Source: JAHFTW01 sp038046785 (lineage in GTDB: Archaea > Thermoplasmatota > E2 > JACPAO01 > JAHFTW01). From it: a DNA stretch of 64,000 nucleotides. Below the pieces are notes generated by a model. That model had not been told where the DNA came from. It saw only the letters and a program-made list of their open reading frames with translations, and ran no database searches. This document shows, piece after piece, positions 33,301 through 41,535 of the stretch. A program made the translations under genes and the position numbers. Numbering within the stretch: position 1 is the stretch's first letter; each line of letters opens with the position of its first letter. Location of the stretch: contig JBBSVM010000005.1 in assembly GCA_038046785.1 (NCBI GenBank), positions 124,001-188,000 of the forward strand, given 5' to 3'.

Positions 33301-33329
33301 TTGTAGCGGCCGCGCCTCGCGGCGGCGTG
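33301..33329 (+). promoter_or_regulatory. TTGTAG-hairpin-GTG module, copy 1
   Basis: TTGTAG at 33301, a 6-bp stem GCCGCG/CGCGGC (33309-33314, 33318-33323) with loop CCT, then the GTG at 33327 used as the trm1 start. The same layout occurs at 39353-39380. Confidence 0.45.
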
Positions 33330-34445
33330 GAGGGCATCCTGGAAGGCGCAACCCGGCTGTTTCCGCCGTCCACCAACCTCGACAAGCCGAATCGTGCCCC
33401 CGGCGAACGCGAGAAGGGCCAACCGTTCTACAATCCCGGGATGGCGCTCAACCGCGATCTCTCCGTCCTCCTCGTCGAGGCGTTCGCGAAGTCAAAGGGG
33501 CGCGAGATCGATGTCGCCGATGCCCTCGCGGGAACCGGCGCCCGCAGCGTCCGCCTTGCCTGCGAAGTGGGTGCACCCATCCTGGTCCACGCCAACGACG
33601 GCCAGCCGGAGGCGTTGGCAGCCATCCGCAAGACGGTGGCGGCGAACGAGACGCGAGGCCGGGTCCGCATCACCGAGGGGGACGCCCACATCCTGCTCGC
33701 CACGCGCCGCTTCGACGTCGTGGATCTCGACCCGTGCGGCTCGCCCATGCCGTTCCTCGACGCGGCGATGCGCTCCACCCGGCACGAAGGATTGCTCTGC
33801 GCGACGGCGACCGATACGGGAGCGTTGGCTGGCAAGTTCCCGCGCGTCACCAAGCGCCGTTACGACGCCCACCACGGCCTGCACAAAATGTCGTGGCGCG
33901 CTGAAGTGGGGCTGCGCATCCTGGCCGGTGCGATGGTGCGAAGTGCTGCCCGTTTCGAACGCGTCGCGACCCCCGTTCTTTCGGTTTCCTCGGGCCACTG
34001 GATGCGCGTGGTGTGCCGCGTGGAGGATGGCAAGCGCGACGCCGATGTCGGCCTCAAGCAGCTCGGCTTCGCGGTGGCGAGCGAGCCCGCGGGCAGCTTC
34101 CAGACGGAACGGCCCGCGACCGGGGCCTGGGCAGGGCCGCTCTGGACCGGGCCGCTCCACGACGCGACTCTTCTCGAGGGCATGGCCGCAGCTGTGGAGG
34201 GCAAGACGCTTGCACAGCCCAAAGCGACGACGGAGCTGTTGGATTTGCTGCGCAACGAGGCAAGCGCGCCGCCGTTCTGGGTCGTCCCCGACCTTCTGCA
34301 GAAACGGTTCGGAGCTCCGCCGCGGCGCGACGTTTTGATGGAGAGGTTGCGGGCGGCTGGGTTCAAGGCGACGCGATCGCACATCGACCCGCAAGGTGTG
34401 CGAACCAACGCCGATTTGGCGTCCGTGCAGACGAGCTGGAACTGA
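33327..34445 (+). CDS. trm1: tRNA (guanine-26-N2)-dimethyltransferase Trm1
   Basis: SAM-dependent enzyme that dimethylates G26 of tRNA, 372 aa from the GTG at 33327. It shows FYNPGMALNRDLSVLL, the SAM-binding DALAGTGARSVRLA, the catalytic-region DLDPCGSPMPFLD and the C-terminal domain with DPQGVRTNAD, all as in archaeal Trm1. The start is placed at EGILEGATRLF, where family similarity begins; a longer start at 33237 would overlap the previous gene. Its stop abuts the stop of the convergent rlmE-like gene. Confidence 0.93.
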   Translation: MEGILEGATRLFPPSTNLDKPNRAPGEREKGQPFYNPGMALNRDLSVLLVEAFAKSKGREIDVADALAGTGARSVRLACEVGAPILVHANDGQPEALAAIRKTVAANETRGRVRITEGDAHILLATRRFDVVDLDPCGSPMPFLDAAMRSTRHEGLLCATATDTGALAGKFPRVTKRRYDAHHGLHKMSWRAEVGLRILAGAMVRSAARFERVATPVLSVSSGHWMRVVCRVEDGKRDADVGLKQLGFAVASEPAGSFQTERPATGAWAGPLWTGPLHDATLLEGMAAAVEGKTLAQPKATTELLDLLRNEASAPPFWVVPDLLQKRFGAPPRRDVLMERLRAAGFKATRSHIDPQGVRTNADLASVQTSWN

Positions 34446-35171
34446 CTACTCGTCGGCAGCGTTGGCCTCGGCCTCTTGGTATTTCTTGCTCCGTTTGCGC
34501 ACTTTCTTTTCCTTCGGCGCGTCCGTCGTTTCTTCCCCGGCGGGGACCGCTTTCATCGGTTTGAACCCCTTCGCAACGAGGTAAATCTCCGACGACTGTT
34601 TCCGGCTTGCCGGCGGGTGGAACTGGTAGAACGACTTGAAACGCGCTTTCACGTCGTTGCGGAATTGCAGGAAATCCGCCCCTTCGAACACTTTGCAGAC
34701 AAAGTGGCCGCCCGGCTTCAGGTGGGCGGTGGCGAAGTCGAGCGCCATCTCGCTGAGGTGGACGCTGCGGAACTGGTCCACATCGTAGTTGCCGCTCATG
34801 TCGGGCGCCATGTCGCTCACGACGGTGTCCAATTCCTTGCGGCCTGCATCGGAGAGCAGGCCAGCGAGCTTGGCGTGGGTGTCCCGTTTGGTGAAATCGC
34901 CCTGGATCGCTTTGGCGCCGGGCACCGGCTTGACGCGCTGCAGATCGACGCCGATGACGAGCCCGTCGGAGCCAACCGCCTCGACGAGAACTTGGAGCCA
35001 GCCGCCGGGGGCGCAACCGAGGTCTGCCACAGCGTCGCCGCTCTGCAGCACTTTGTACTTCTCGTTCACCTGTTGCAGTTTGTAGGCGCTGCGGGCGCGG
35101 TAGCCCTCTTTCTTGGCGCGGCGGTAGTAGCCCTCCTTGGAGCGCTCCTGATACCACCTCGTCTGGGACAC
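34446..35171 (-). CDS. rlmE: RlmE/FtsJ-type ribose 2'-O-methyltransferase
   Basis: SAM-dependent RNA 2'-O-methyltransferase, 241 aa. It begins RWYQERSKEGYYRRAKKEGYRARSAYK (with the catalytic Lys), has the SAM motif DLGCAPGGW, the catalytic Asp in VVSDMAPDMSG, the Lys in GGHFVCKVF and a SSEIYLVAKGF end, completing the K-D-K-E tetrad. The family modifies rRNA or tRNA; the exact target here is not known. A Lys/Glu-rich tail follows the domain. Confidence 0.92.
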   Translation of the reverse strand: MSQTRWYQERSKEGYYRRAKKEGYRARSAYKLQQVNEKYKVLQSGDAVADLGCAPGGWLQVLVEAVGSDGLVIGVDLQRVKPVPGAKAIQGDFTKRDTHAKLAGLLSDAGRKELDTVVSDMAPDMSGNYDVDQFRSVHLSEMALDFATAHLKPGGHFVCKVFEGADFLQFRNDVKARFKSFYQFHPPASRKQSSEIYLVAKGFKPMKAVPAGEETTDAPKEKKVRKRSKKYQEAEANAADE

Positions 35172-35209
35172 GGGGTTCCCAGACGCGGCGTCGCCTTCAG
35201 CCTATCGGG

Positions 35210-36814
35210 CTATTTGCCGTGGTGCTCGCTGGCCTCGCTCGATTCCGGTTCGGCCGGCTCCGCGAAGGGCTCCTCTTGGGGTTCCACCGTGACCGAGTCG
35301 TCCCAGTAAATGGGGTGTTGGGCCTGGAAGTCGTTGCCGTACACGGCCCAGAGCGCATCCTCGCCGAACTGGCTCGCCCGGACGCCGTACGCCACGCCGG
35401 AGGCGGTGTTGTCCGCCACGGTGATGCGCGCGAGGTCGGCGCGGTCGAGGTAGATGGCCATGGGTTCGGCCTCCTGGGCGAAGAGGCCGGGCAGAAGGTC
35501 GCTGATGGGCTTGACGGGGGAGGCTTGGGTGGCGTCGCTCCAGGAGATGGTGTTGCGCTCGATGCGGAACTCCACTTCCTTCACGGCCATGACCCAGATG
35601 CCGGTGTTGGACTGGAAGCCGGTCCCGAAGGTGCTGAGGCCGAACATGCCGTCATCGCGCTTCTGCAGCTTGATGGTGTTGTCGGCGACGGTGACCAGGC
35701 CCGGGTTGGGAACTTTGTGCCGCTCGTCGTCGGCACCGAAGACATCAATCCAGATGCCGGCGCCGGTCAGTTCGTTGCGCAGAATCTCCACTTTGACGTG
35801 GTGCTGGTGATCGTTCTCCAACGCCTCCACGGTCTCGGAGGCGGCGGTGCGGTCGTCGCCAGCGTGCGCCTGGTCGTCGTAGCGCAGGCCGTAGCCGGCG
35901 AGGTCGACAATTTTGTTGTCGGTGACGGAGACGGCGGACCAGCGGTTGGTGTGGTCTTCGGTGTGGGTGGTGCGTGCCTGGTCGTCGCCGTGGTTGTGGC
36001 TGTGCGGCGCCAGGAATCCGGTGCCGTGGTGGTGGCCGTGCAGGTCGAGGTCCACCGAGCCGGTGATGGTGTTGTGGTGGAAGAGCGCCTGGTTCCAACC
36101 GTCGATGTTGAGGACGACCGGGTCGTTGACCTGGAGGAACGGCAGGGGGTGCTCGTGCAGGACTTCGTCCGCGAGGTCGTTCGGGACGAAGGGGCCGACG
36201 ACGTTGTTGCGGAACTCGCCATCGTAGTGGCGAATCTGGCCGACGACAACGATCTCGTTGAGTTCAATGAGGCCGCCGGTGGGCATCCCGGTGCGGGCGA
36301 TGTTCTCGTTCACGCGCAGGTCGCGGATGAAATTGTGGTGGACGTGGACGCACTGGTTGTTCCAGTTCAGGGTGAGTTGGCCATCGACGTAGTTCTCCGC
36401 GATGACCACGCAGGCGTCGGTGTCGCCAAGATACAGGTCACCAGTGACGTAGTAGCCCGAGATGACGTAAGGGTCGTCGAGGGTGCCGGAGCCGGAGCGC
36501 ACGCCGTTGGCGGGGTTGAACTTGGTGTCGTTGAGGATGGCGAGGCGGGGAACCTCTTCGAGCGATTGGGCGTCCTCTGCGGAGGGAACCGAGCCGGAAG
36601 CGGGGGGGAAGCGGGGGCGCTGCATGCCGAGCTGTTCGTGCGGGGCATCACCCGCCATGCCGCCGTGGAGGGCCGCTTCGTCGTGGCCCGCCTCGGCGTC
36701 GGCGCCGTGCTGGTGCGGTGTCGCTTCGCCTTTGATGCCCGAAGGGAGAGTGGCGCAACCCGACGCAAAGACGAAAGCGAGGGCCAATGCAGCGGCGAAG
36801 GGGAGACTTTTCAT
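35210..36814 (-). CDS. His-rich parallel beta-helix lipoprotein (NosD-like repeats)
   Basis: Secreted lipoprotein of 534 aa with lipobox ASGC (Cys20). A His/Glu-rich segment follows (HQHGADAEAGHDE). The body from about 95 to 500 has short strands with repeated DN(T/K)I and N-x-I motifs typical of right-handed beta-helices and opens NGVRSGSGTLDDPYVISGYYV, as in archaeal NosD-like proteins. A striking metal-binding-like patch, HGHHHGTGFLAPHSHNHGDD, sits in a mid-helix loop. No catalytic site is identified. A GTTAAGTAG box lies about 35 nt before the ATG. Confidence 0.7.
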   Translation of the reverse strand: MKSLPFAAALALAFVFASGCATLPSGIKGEATPHQHGADAEAGHDEAALHGGMAGDAPHEQLGMQRPRFPPASGSVPSAEDAQSLEEVPRLAILNDTKFNPANGVRSGSGTLDDPYVISGYYVTGDLYLGDTDACVVIAENYVDGQLTLNWNNQCVHVHHNFIRDLRVNENIARTGMPTGGLIELNEIVVVGQIRHYDGEFRNNVVGPFVPNDLADEVLHEHPLPFLQVNDPVVLNIDGWNQALFHHNTITGSVDLDLHGHHHGTGFLAPHSHNHGDDQARTTHTEDHTNRWSAVSVTDNKIVDLAGYGLRYDDQAHAGDDRTAASETVEALENDHQHHVKVEILRNELTGAGIWIDVFGADDERHKVPNPGLVTVADNTIKLQKRDDGMFGLSTFGTGFQSNTGIWVMAVKEVEFRIERNTISWSDATQASPVKPISDLLPGLFAQEAEPMAIYLDRADLARITVADNTASGVAYGVRASQFGEDALWAVYGNDFQAQHPIYWDDSVTVEPQEEPFAEPAEPESSEASEHHGK

Positions 36815-36890
36815 GCGCTCACGAGCCGAAATCGCCGTCCATGGCTACTTAACAAGATTGGCGAGGGGCTGGAAGCTCCGCCCGCCCACT

Positions 36891-36961
36891 GGTCGCAGAT
36901 GACGCAGATTTCTCAGATTCGCCCCAGAGGAGAATCTGCGCAATCTGTGAAATCTGTGACC
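36891..36961. repeat. CGCAGAT palindromic element B
   Basis: Left arm 36891-36920 and right arm 36933-36961 pair over about 29 positions with a few mismatches and a 12-nt loop. It lies in the divergent gap between the beta-helix lipoprotein and the GAPDH-like gene, upstream of the latter's TATA-like CTTTATGA (37000-37007). Confidence 0.8.
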
Positions 36962-37038
36962 CGTCGGAGCGGCGGGTGGTTGCTGCCTGCCCCGCGACCC
37001 TTTATGAAGCGTCCCGGAGTCGGCGCAAACGGGGCACC

Positions 37039-38106
37039 ATGTCGAAGAAAATCGTCCACATCGTCGGCACCGGAACCATTGGGGAGCCGCTCATCGCGCT
37101 CTTTGCCGACAAGAAGGCGGAACTCGGCATCGACGAGGTCACCTTCAACAAGCGCACCCCGCAGCTCACCGACCGTGCCAAAATTCAGGACCTCATCCGC
37201 AAGGGCGCCAAACTCGCTGTCTCCGCCGACGCCAAGGCTGAGTTCGAGAAGATGGGCATGACGGTCTCCTATGAGTCGGAGGAGGCCATCCAGCGCGCCA
37301 CCGTTGTCATCGACTGCACTCCCGAGGGCACAGGCGCCGAGAACAAGACGAAGTTCTACCAGAAGTACGACGCCCCCGGCCGCGGCTTCATGGCGCAGGG
37401 CTCGGAGTTCGGCTTCGGCAAACCGTTCGCCCTCCACCTCAACGACTCCGCCGTGGACCCGGTCAAGGACCGTTTCACCCAAATCGTCAGCTGCAACACG
37501 CACAACATCGCCGCCGTCGTCAACGCCGTCGCCCTGGTGGATGGCAAGGACAACCTCGTCGAGGGCAATTTTGTCTGCATCCGGCGCGCCTCCGACGTTT
37601 ACGAGGACAAGTCGCTGGGCGGGCCCGAAGTGGGCTCGCACAAGGACGAGACGTTCGGCACCCACCACGCCCGCGATGTGCACAACCTCTACACGACGCT
37701 CGGTCTCGACCTCAAACTGTTCTCGACCGCCATCAAGGTCCCAACACAGTTCATGCACACGCTCTACTTCGACATCCGCGTCAAGAAGCCGGTCACGAAG
37801 GCGGACATCCAGAAGCGCTTCCAGACGTTGCCCATGATGGCGGTCACGCACAAGAAGACCGCCAACACCGTCTTCGCCTTCGGCCGCGACCACGGCTACA
37901 TGGGCCGCATCCTCAACCAGACCGTGCTCGCCCAGAACACGGTCGCGGTCCTCGAAGGAGGCAAGCGCATCGTGGGCTACTGCTTCACGCCGCAAGACGG
38001 CAACTCGCTGCTGTCGTCCGTCGCGATGACGCTGCGCTACCTCTACCCGTCCGACTGGCAGAAGCGAATGACGGTGTTCGACCGCTACCTGTTCCGGGAA
38101 GTGTAA
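37039..38106 (+). CDS. gap: Divergent archaeal-type glyceraldehyde-3-phosphate dehydrogenase
   Basis: A 355-aa oxidoreductase with an N-terminal Rossmann motif VGTGTIGEPL and the archaeal GAPDH landmarks VIDCTPEGTGAENK (compare DATPxGxGxxN), the catalytic cysteine in SCNTHNI (Cys152) and KVPTQFMHT. Several normally conserved positions differ: SCNT is followed by His-Asn rather than Thr-Gly, and the phosphate-binding region is altered. GAPDH activity is probable but a different phospho-aldehyde substrate is possible. A GT87-like gene follows five bases after its stop. Confidence 0.75.
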   Translation: MSKKIVHIVGTGTIGEPLIALFADKKAELGIDEVTFNKRTPQLTDRAKIQDLIRKGAKLAVSADAKAEFEKMGMTVSYESEEAIQRATVVIDCTPEGTGAENKTKFYQKYDAPGRGFMAQGSEFGFGKPFALHLNDSAVDPVKDRFTQIVSCNTHNIAAVVNAVALVDGKDNLVEGNFVCIRRASDVYEDKSLGGPEVGSHKDETFGTHHARDVHNLYTTLGLDLKLFSTAIKVPTQFMHTLYFDIRVKKPVTKADIQKRFQTLPMMAVTHKKTANTVFAFGRDHGYMGRILNQTVLAQNTVAVLEGGKRIVGYCFTPQDGNSLLSSVAMTLRYLYPSDWQKRMTVFDRYLFREV

Positions 38107-38110
38107 GCGC

Positions 38111-39358
38111 ATGACGGAGGGCGCCCCGGCACCGGCCGGCCGGCGCTGGCTCTTCATCGCCCTCGCCGCGACCTTGCTCTCCCTCGGCGTCGCCGCCGTT
38201 ACCAAGGCGCCCTGCCTGAGCCACTCGTGGGATGGCTTCCAGTACACGAACCGTTGCTACAGCGACCCTGTGCCGCTGTACGGCGCCCGCCACCTCGACG
38301 GCGACGCGGTCCCCTACCTCGACTTCGTCCCGCCCGGGCCGGGCGAGCGGTTGGAGGATGCGGTCGGCTTCAATGAATACCCGACCCTGACCGGCCTGGT
38401 GCAGTACGCCACGTCGCGCCCGGTCTCGGATGCGGCGGGATTCTTCTGGGCGACCGCTCTCGTCATGGCGGCCTGCGCGGTGGCGACGACGCTCCTGCTT
38501 GGACGCGCCGGCGTGCAGCCGTTCTGGCTCGTCGGCTCTGCACTGGCGCCACCGCTGGCGCTCTACGCTTTCAACAATTGGGACCTCCTTGCCGTCGCCC
38601 TCGCCACCGGTGGCCTGGTTGCCTACCGCAAAGAGAGGCCCGGGCTCACCGGCGCTCTTCTCGCGCTTGGGGCATCCGCCAAAATCTACCCAGCACTTCT
38701 GCTCGCGCTCGTGGGCTGCGACCTGCTGCGGCGCGAATCGGGGCTGGGGCGCGCCGGTTGGCGCTTCGGCCTTGCCGCGGTCGGAACGCTCGCCCTCGTG
38801 CAGGGGCCGTTCATTCTGCTGAATTTCGAAGGGTGGTGGGCGACCTACCAGTTCCACCTCGGCCGCAGCCCCACCTTCGAGGCGCCTTGGACCGTGCTCG
38901 CCCATCTCGCCGAGGGTTCGCCGGAGCTGTCGCGCTTCTTTGGGGAGACGCTGCCCGACGCGGCGAGCCTCATGCTCCTTCTGGCGGTGGCGCTCCTCTG
39001 CATTGCGGTCGAACGTGGCCGCCTCAAACTGGCGCACGCCTGCCTCGCTGCTGTCACCCTCTTCCTGCTCCTCAACACGGTGCAGAGCCTGCAGTACGCG
39101 CTCTGGTTGATTCCTCTCGTTGCGCTGGCCGAGCTCGATCCGCGCTGGGTCTTCCCCTACCTCGCTGCCGACTTCCTCGTGTTCTGGACCATCTGGCCGT
39201 TCCTGCACGGGCTCGAGCACGGCATCGATTTGTGGGCGGCACTCACGGTCGCGGTGCTGTTCCGCGCCGCGGCGCAGGGGCTCCTGGCGGTTGGCGCTGT
39301 CCGCGCCGGCTGGCAGCCCCGTCCCGCCGCCCGCATCCGACAAGAACCGCTTTTGTAG
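38111..39358 (+). CDS. GT87/DUF2029-like polyprenol-phosphate glycosyltransferase
   Basis: Polytopic membrane enzyme of 415 aa with about nine helices. An external loop after the first helix holds paired cysteines and acidic residues (APCLSHSWDGFQYTNRC), then FNEYPTLTGLV, FNNWDLLAVALATGGL and LGASAKIYPALLL, the succession typical of GT87 mannosyltransferases (GT-C fold). It likely transfers a sugar from a polyprenyl phosphate to a glycan or lipid. The next gene's promoter overlaps its stop codon. Confidence 0.7.
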   Translation: MTEGAPAPAGRRWLFIALAATLLSLGVAAVTKAPCLSHSWDGFQYTNRCYSDPVPLYGARHLDGDAVPYLDFVPPGPGERLEDAVGFNEYPTLTGLVQYATSRPVSDAAGFFWATALVMAACAVATTLLLGRAGVQPFWLVGSALAPPLALYAFNNWDLLAVALATGGLVAYRKERPGLTGALLALGASAKIYPALLLALVGCDLLRRESGLGRAGWRFGLAAVGTLALVQGPFILLNFEGWWATYQFHLGRSPTFEAPWTVLAHLAEGSPELSRFFGETLPDAASLMLLLAVALLCIAVERGRLKLAHACLAAVTLFLLLNTVQSLQYALWLIPLVALAELDPRWVFPYLAADFLVFWTIWPFLHGLEHGIDLWAALTVAVLFRAAAQGLLAVGAVRAGWQPRPAARIRQEPLL

Positions 39359-39380
39359 CAGGCGCCGTCGCAACGGCGTG
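39353..39380 (+). promoter_or_regulatory. TTGTAG-hairpin-GTG module, copy 2
   Basis: TTGTAG at 39353 (its TAG is also the stop of the upstream gene), a 6-bp stem CGCCGT/ACGGCG (39363-39368, 39373-39378) with loop CGCA, then GTG at 39378 used as a start codon. The layout matches 33301-33329. Confidence 0.45.
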
Positions 39381-40151
39381 AGCGGCCCCATCCTGCGTCC
39401 TGCGCCGCAGCCCATTCGGGCGCCCACGCCGCTTGCGCGTCTCAACCGGTTCTTGGCGCAGCCGCTCGCCTCTTTCTTCATCGTTCTCGGGGTCGCTCCT
39501 GGGCAGCTCTCGCTGCAGAGTTTCACGCTGACGCTGGTGGGCCTCGCCCGCGCCGCCGACGGCTCCTGGCCCCACGTCGTGCTTGGCGCCGGCTTCGTCT
39601 ACCTGGGGCTTCTTGCCGACCGGGCGGACCTTCTCATCATGGAGCGCAAGGGGCGCCCCGGCCTGTGGACCGAATTCCTCGGCATCGCCGTGGACCGCCT
39701 CGTCGAGGTCTCCATCCTGGTCGGCCTTGGCGCGCTCACCGTCATCGGCATGCCCGACGCCCCGGTGGCGACGCTCCATTTGATGTCGGACGGCTGGACG
39801 ATGGTTGCCGCCTCGGCCGCCGTCGGTCTCCTGCTGGCCACTCGCGCCGTTGAGGCGACGGGGGAGACCTTCCTGCTGCGTGCTCACCTGCTTGCCACGC
39901 GGCGGCTTCCCGGCACGGTTCCCACCTCGACGCGGCCCCCCTCGCGCAGCCAGCTCGCCATTGTTGCGGGGCGCGACGAGACCCTTCTGCTCGCCGCTCT
40001 CTCTGCGCTGACGGCGCAGCCCGACCTTGGCCTTCTTGCCATCCTTGGGCTCCAGTTCATCGCTTTCTTCGAGCAGCTCGTTCTGTTCCGCAGCCGATTG
40101 CGCGACCCCGAGGCGGAAGCGAGCCGTCTCCTGGGGCCGGACTATCCTTAG
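39378..40151 (+). CDS. CDP-alcohol phosphatidyltransferase-like membrane protein, degenerate motif
   Basis: A 257-aa membrane protein with about six helices. The helix pattern and the segment LLADRADLLIMERKGRPGLWTEFLGIAVDRLVEV sit where CDP-alcohol phosphotransferases carry DG-x2-AR-x8-G-x3-D-x3-D. Here the DG is DL, AR is ER and the Gly/Asp pair is lost, so several metal ligands are missing. It may be an inactive homologue or use altered chemistry. The GTG at 39378 is supported by the TTGTAG module 25 nt upstream. Confidence 0.5.
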   Translation: MSGPILRPAPQPIRAPTPLARLNRFLAQPLASFFIVLGVAPGQLSLQSFTLTLVGLARAADGSWPHVVLGAGFVYLGLLADRADLLIMERKGRPGLWTEFLGIAVDRLVEVSILVGLGALTVIGMPDAPVATLHLMSDGWTMVAASAAVGLLLATRAVEATGETFLLRAHLLATRRLPGTVPTSTRPPSRSQLAIVAGRDETLLLAALSALTAQPDLGLLAILGLQFIAFFEQLVLFRSRLRDPEAEASRLLGPDYP

Positions 40152-40174
40152 CGGGCGTTCGACGACCCGCTCCA

Positions 40175-40226
40175 GTCGCAGATTCCGCAGATTTCTCAGA
40201 TTCGAAGGGCGGTAATCTGCGGCAAG
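40175..40226. repeat. CGCAGAT palindromic element C (degenerate right arm)
   Basis: Left arm 40175-40204 holds CGCAGATT, CGCAGATTT and CTCAGATTC units; only a short right arm (TAATCTGCGGCAAG, 40213-40226) remains. It lies between the convergent ends of the CDP-alcohol-transferase-like gene and the DUF4430-like lipoprotein gene. Confidence 0.7.
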
Positions 40227-40237
40227 TGAGGGCTGGC

Positions 40238-40648
40238 TCAGCAGTCGGCGCTGGAGCCGTAACGCCAGAGGACGCGCTCGCCCGCCTGCAAGGCACGCGC
40301 ATCGGCCGCGGCTCGCACATCGCGGTAACCGTCGCCTGCGTCGACGAGGAAGCACCAACCCATTCCGCTCGACAACTCTTCGGCATAGGGGCCAATGGCG
40401 CGAACGTAGGCGCCAAGCGAACTCTGCTCGATGTCCAGGAAGAACCGGCCCGACGCGGCCGCCGCCTCGAGAGCGCCCAGGACCGTTGCAGCGCTTGCCG
40501 CCACCGCGACCGTGCCGTTCCAGAACGGCTCGCCTTCGGGGCCGAGGATGGCAACGGAATAGAGCCCCGCCGCTCCGCTTGGCGGCGTCGCGCATCCACC
40601 GAAGACGACGAGGATGGCGAGAAGGGAGACGAAAGGGCGCGGGCGCAT
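40238..40648 (-). CDS. DUF4430-like (transcobalamin C-domain-like) lipoprotein
   Basis: A 136-aa secreted lipoprotein with lipobox FGGC (Cys19). The mature part shows VAVAASAATVLGALEAAA, a beta stretch, SSGMGWCFLVDAGDGYRD and QAGERVLWRYG, the order of the DUF4430/transcobalamin-like C-terminal domain that contributes to cobalamin binding in transcobalamin and intrinsic factor. It lies next to, and divergent from, a compact ECF transporter operon, which supports a role in capturing its substrate outside the membrane. The corrinoid assignment is inference. Confidence 0.65.
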   Translation of the reverse strand: MRPRPFVSLLAILVVFGGCATPPSGAAGLYSVAILGPEGEPFWNGTVAVAASAATVLGALEAAAASGRFFLDIEQSSLGAYVRAIGPYAEELSSGMGWCFLVDAGDGYRDVRAAADARALQAGERVLWRYGSSADC

Positions 40649-40707
40649 CTCAATCCAGTTTGACGAGGTTCACGAAGGGTTGAAACCGGAAAAGGGTTGG
40701 CGGCGCC

Positions 40708-41535
40708 GTGGAGAGCCTCCGTCCGCTGCGCGATCGCACCGCCACGACCCGGGTTCTCATCCTCGCCGCCCTGGAGTCTCGCCCGACCGCGACGCTGAGC
40801 GACGTCGCCGCCGACCTCGACGTCACCGTCCAGGCCATCTCGGCCCATGCCCAGGAGATGGCGCGCCAAGGGCTTCTCGATGCGGGAGATGCGGGCTACC
40901 GCCCCACTGCAAAGGGGCGCCAAGCGCTCCACGAAGGGGTGCGCTCGCTGCGCGACGCGGTGACGACGCTTGCCGGGCCGCTTGATGTCATCCAGGTCAC
41001 GAGCGCGCTGGCCGCCTCCCAAATCGCTGCCGGACAGGAGGTCGGGCTCTTCATGGCCGACGGAGAGCTCGAGGCGCGGCCGAGCGCCAACGCCCCGAGC
41101 CGCGGCCGCGCCCGCGAAGCCGCCAAGCCGGGCGACGAGGTCATCGTCACCGACCTCAAAGGCATGGTCAAGCTGGAACCCGGCGCCCTCACCGTCATCA
41201 GCCTCCCAGGGCCTGGCGAAGGCGGCATCGCCCGTCTCGACACCGCACGGCTGCGCAAACTCATTGGCGCGCAGAAAGCGACGAAAGTGGGAGCGCACGG
41301 CACCGGGGCCACCATCTTGGCACGCCGCCTCGTTGGCGACGGGCTGCGCACGCTGGACTTCACCTTCGCCGCCGACCGCGCCGCTTTCAACGCCGCCGAG
41401 CGCGGGCTCGATGTCCTGCTGCTGGTGACGCGCGACCGGTTGAGCGAGGTCATGCAGGCGTTCGAGCGGCTCAACGGAGCGACGTTGCGCCGCGTCCCCA
41501 TCACGCTGCTTGAGGCTCCAGAGCGCAATGGCTGA
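40708..41535 (+). CDS. Winged-helix regulator with alpha/beta effector domain
   Basis: A 275-aa protein with an N-terminal winged helix (about 12-75: VLILAALESRPTATLSDVAADLDVTVQAISAHAQEM, then YRPTAKGRQAL). The C-terminal 190 residues form an alpha/beta domain of unknown type with VGAHGTGATILARRL and LDVLLLVTRDRLSEV, which could bind a small ligand. It overlaps the ECF ATPase gene by 8 bp, so it probably regulates this transporter in response to the transported vitamin. Translation starts at GTG. Confidence 0.6.
   Translation: MESLRPLRDRTATTRVLILAALESRPTATLSDVAADLDVTVQAISAHAQEMARQGLLDAGDAGYRPTAKGRQALHEGVRSLRDAVTTLAGPLDVIQVTSALAASQIAAGQEVGLFMADGELEARPSANAPSRGRAREAAKPGDEVIVTDLKGMVKLEPGALTVISLPGPGEGGIARLDTARLRKLIGAQKATKVGAHGTGATILARRLVGDGLRTLDFTFAADRAAFNAAERGLDVLLLVTRDRLSEVMQAFERLNGATLRRVPITLLEAPERNG

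Noticed and set aside
33237..33326. Longer N-terminus of Trm1 from the ATG at 33237
   Set aside because: The extra residues are Arg/Ser/Ala-rich, overlap the preceding gene and lie before the point where Trm1 similarity starts.
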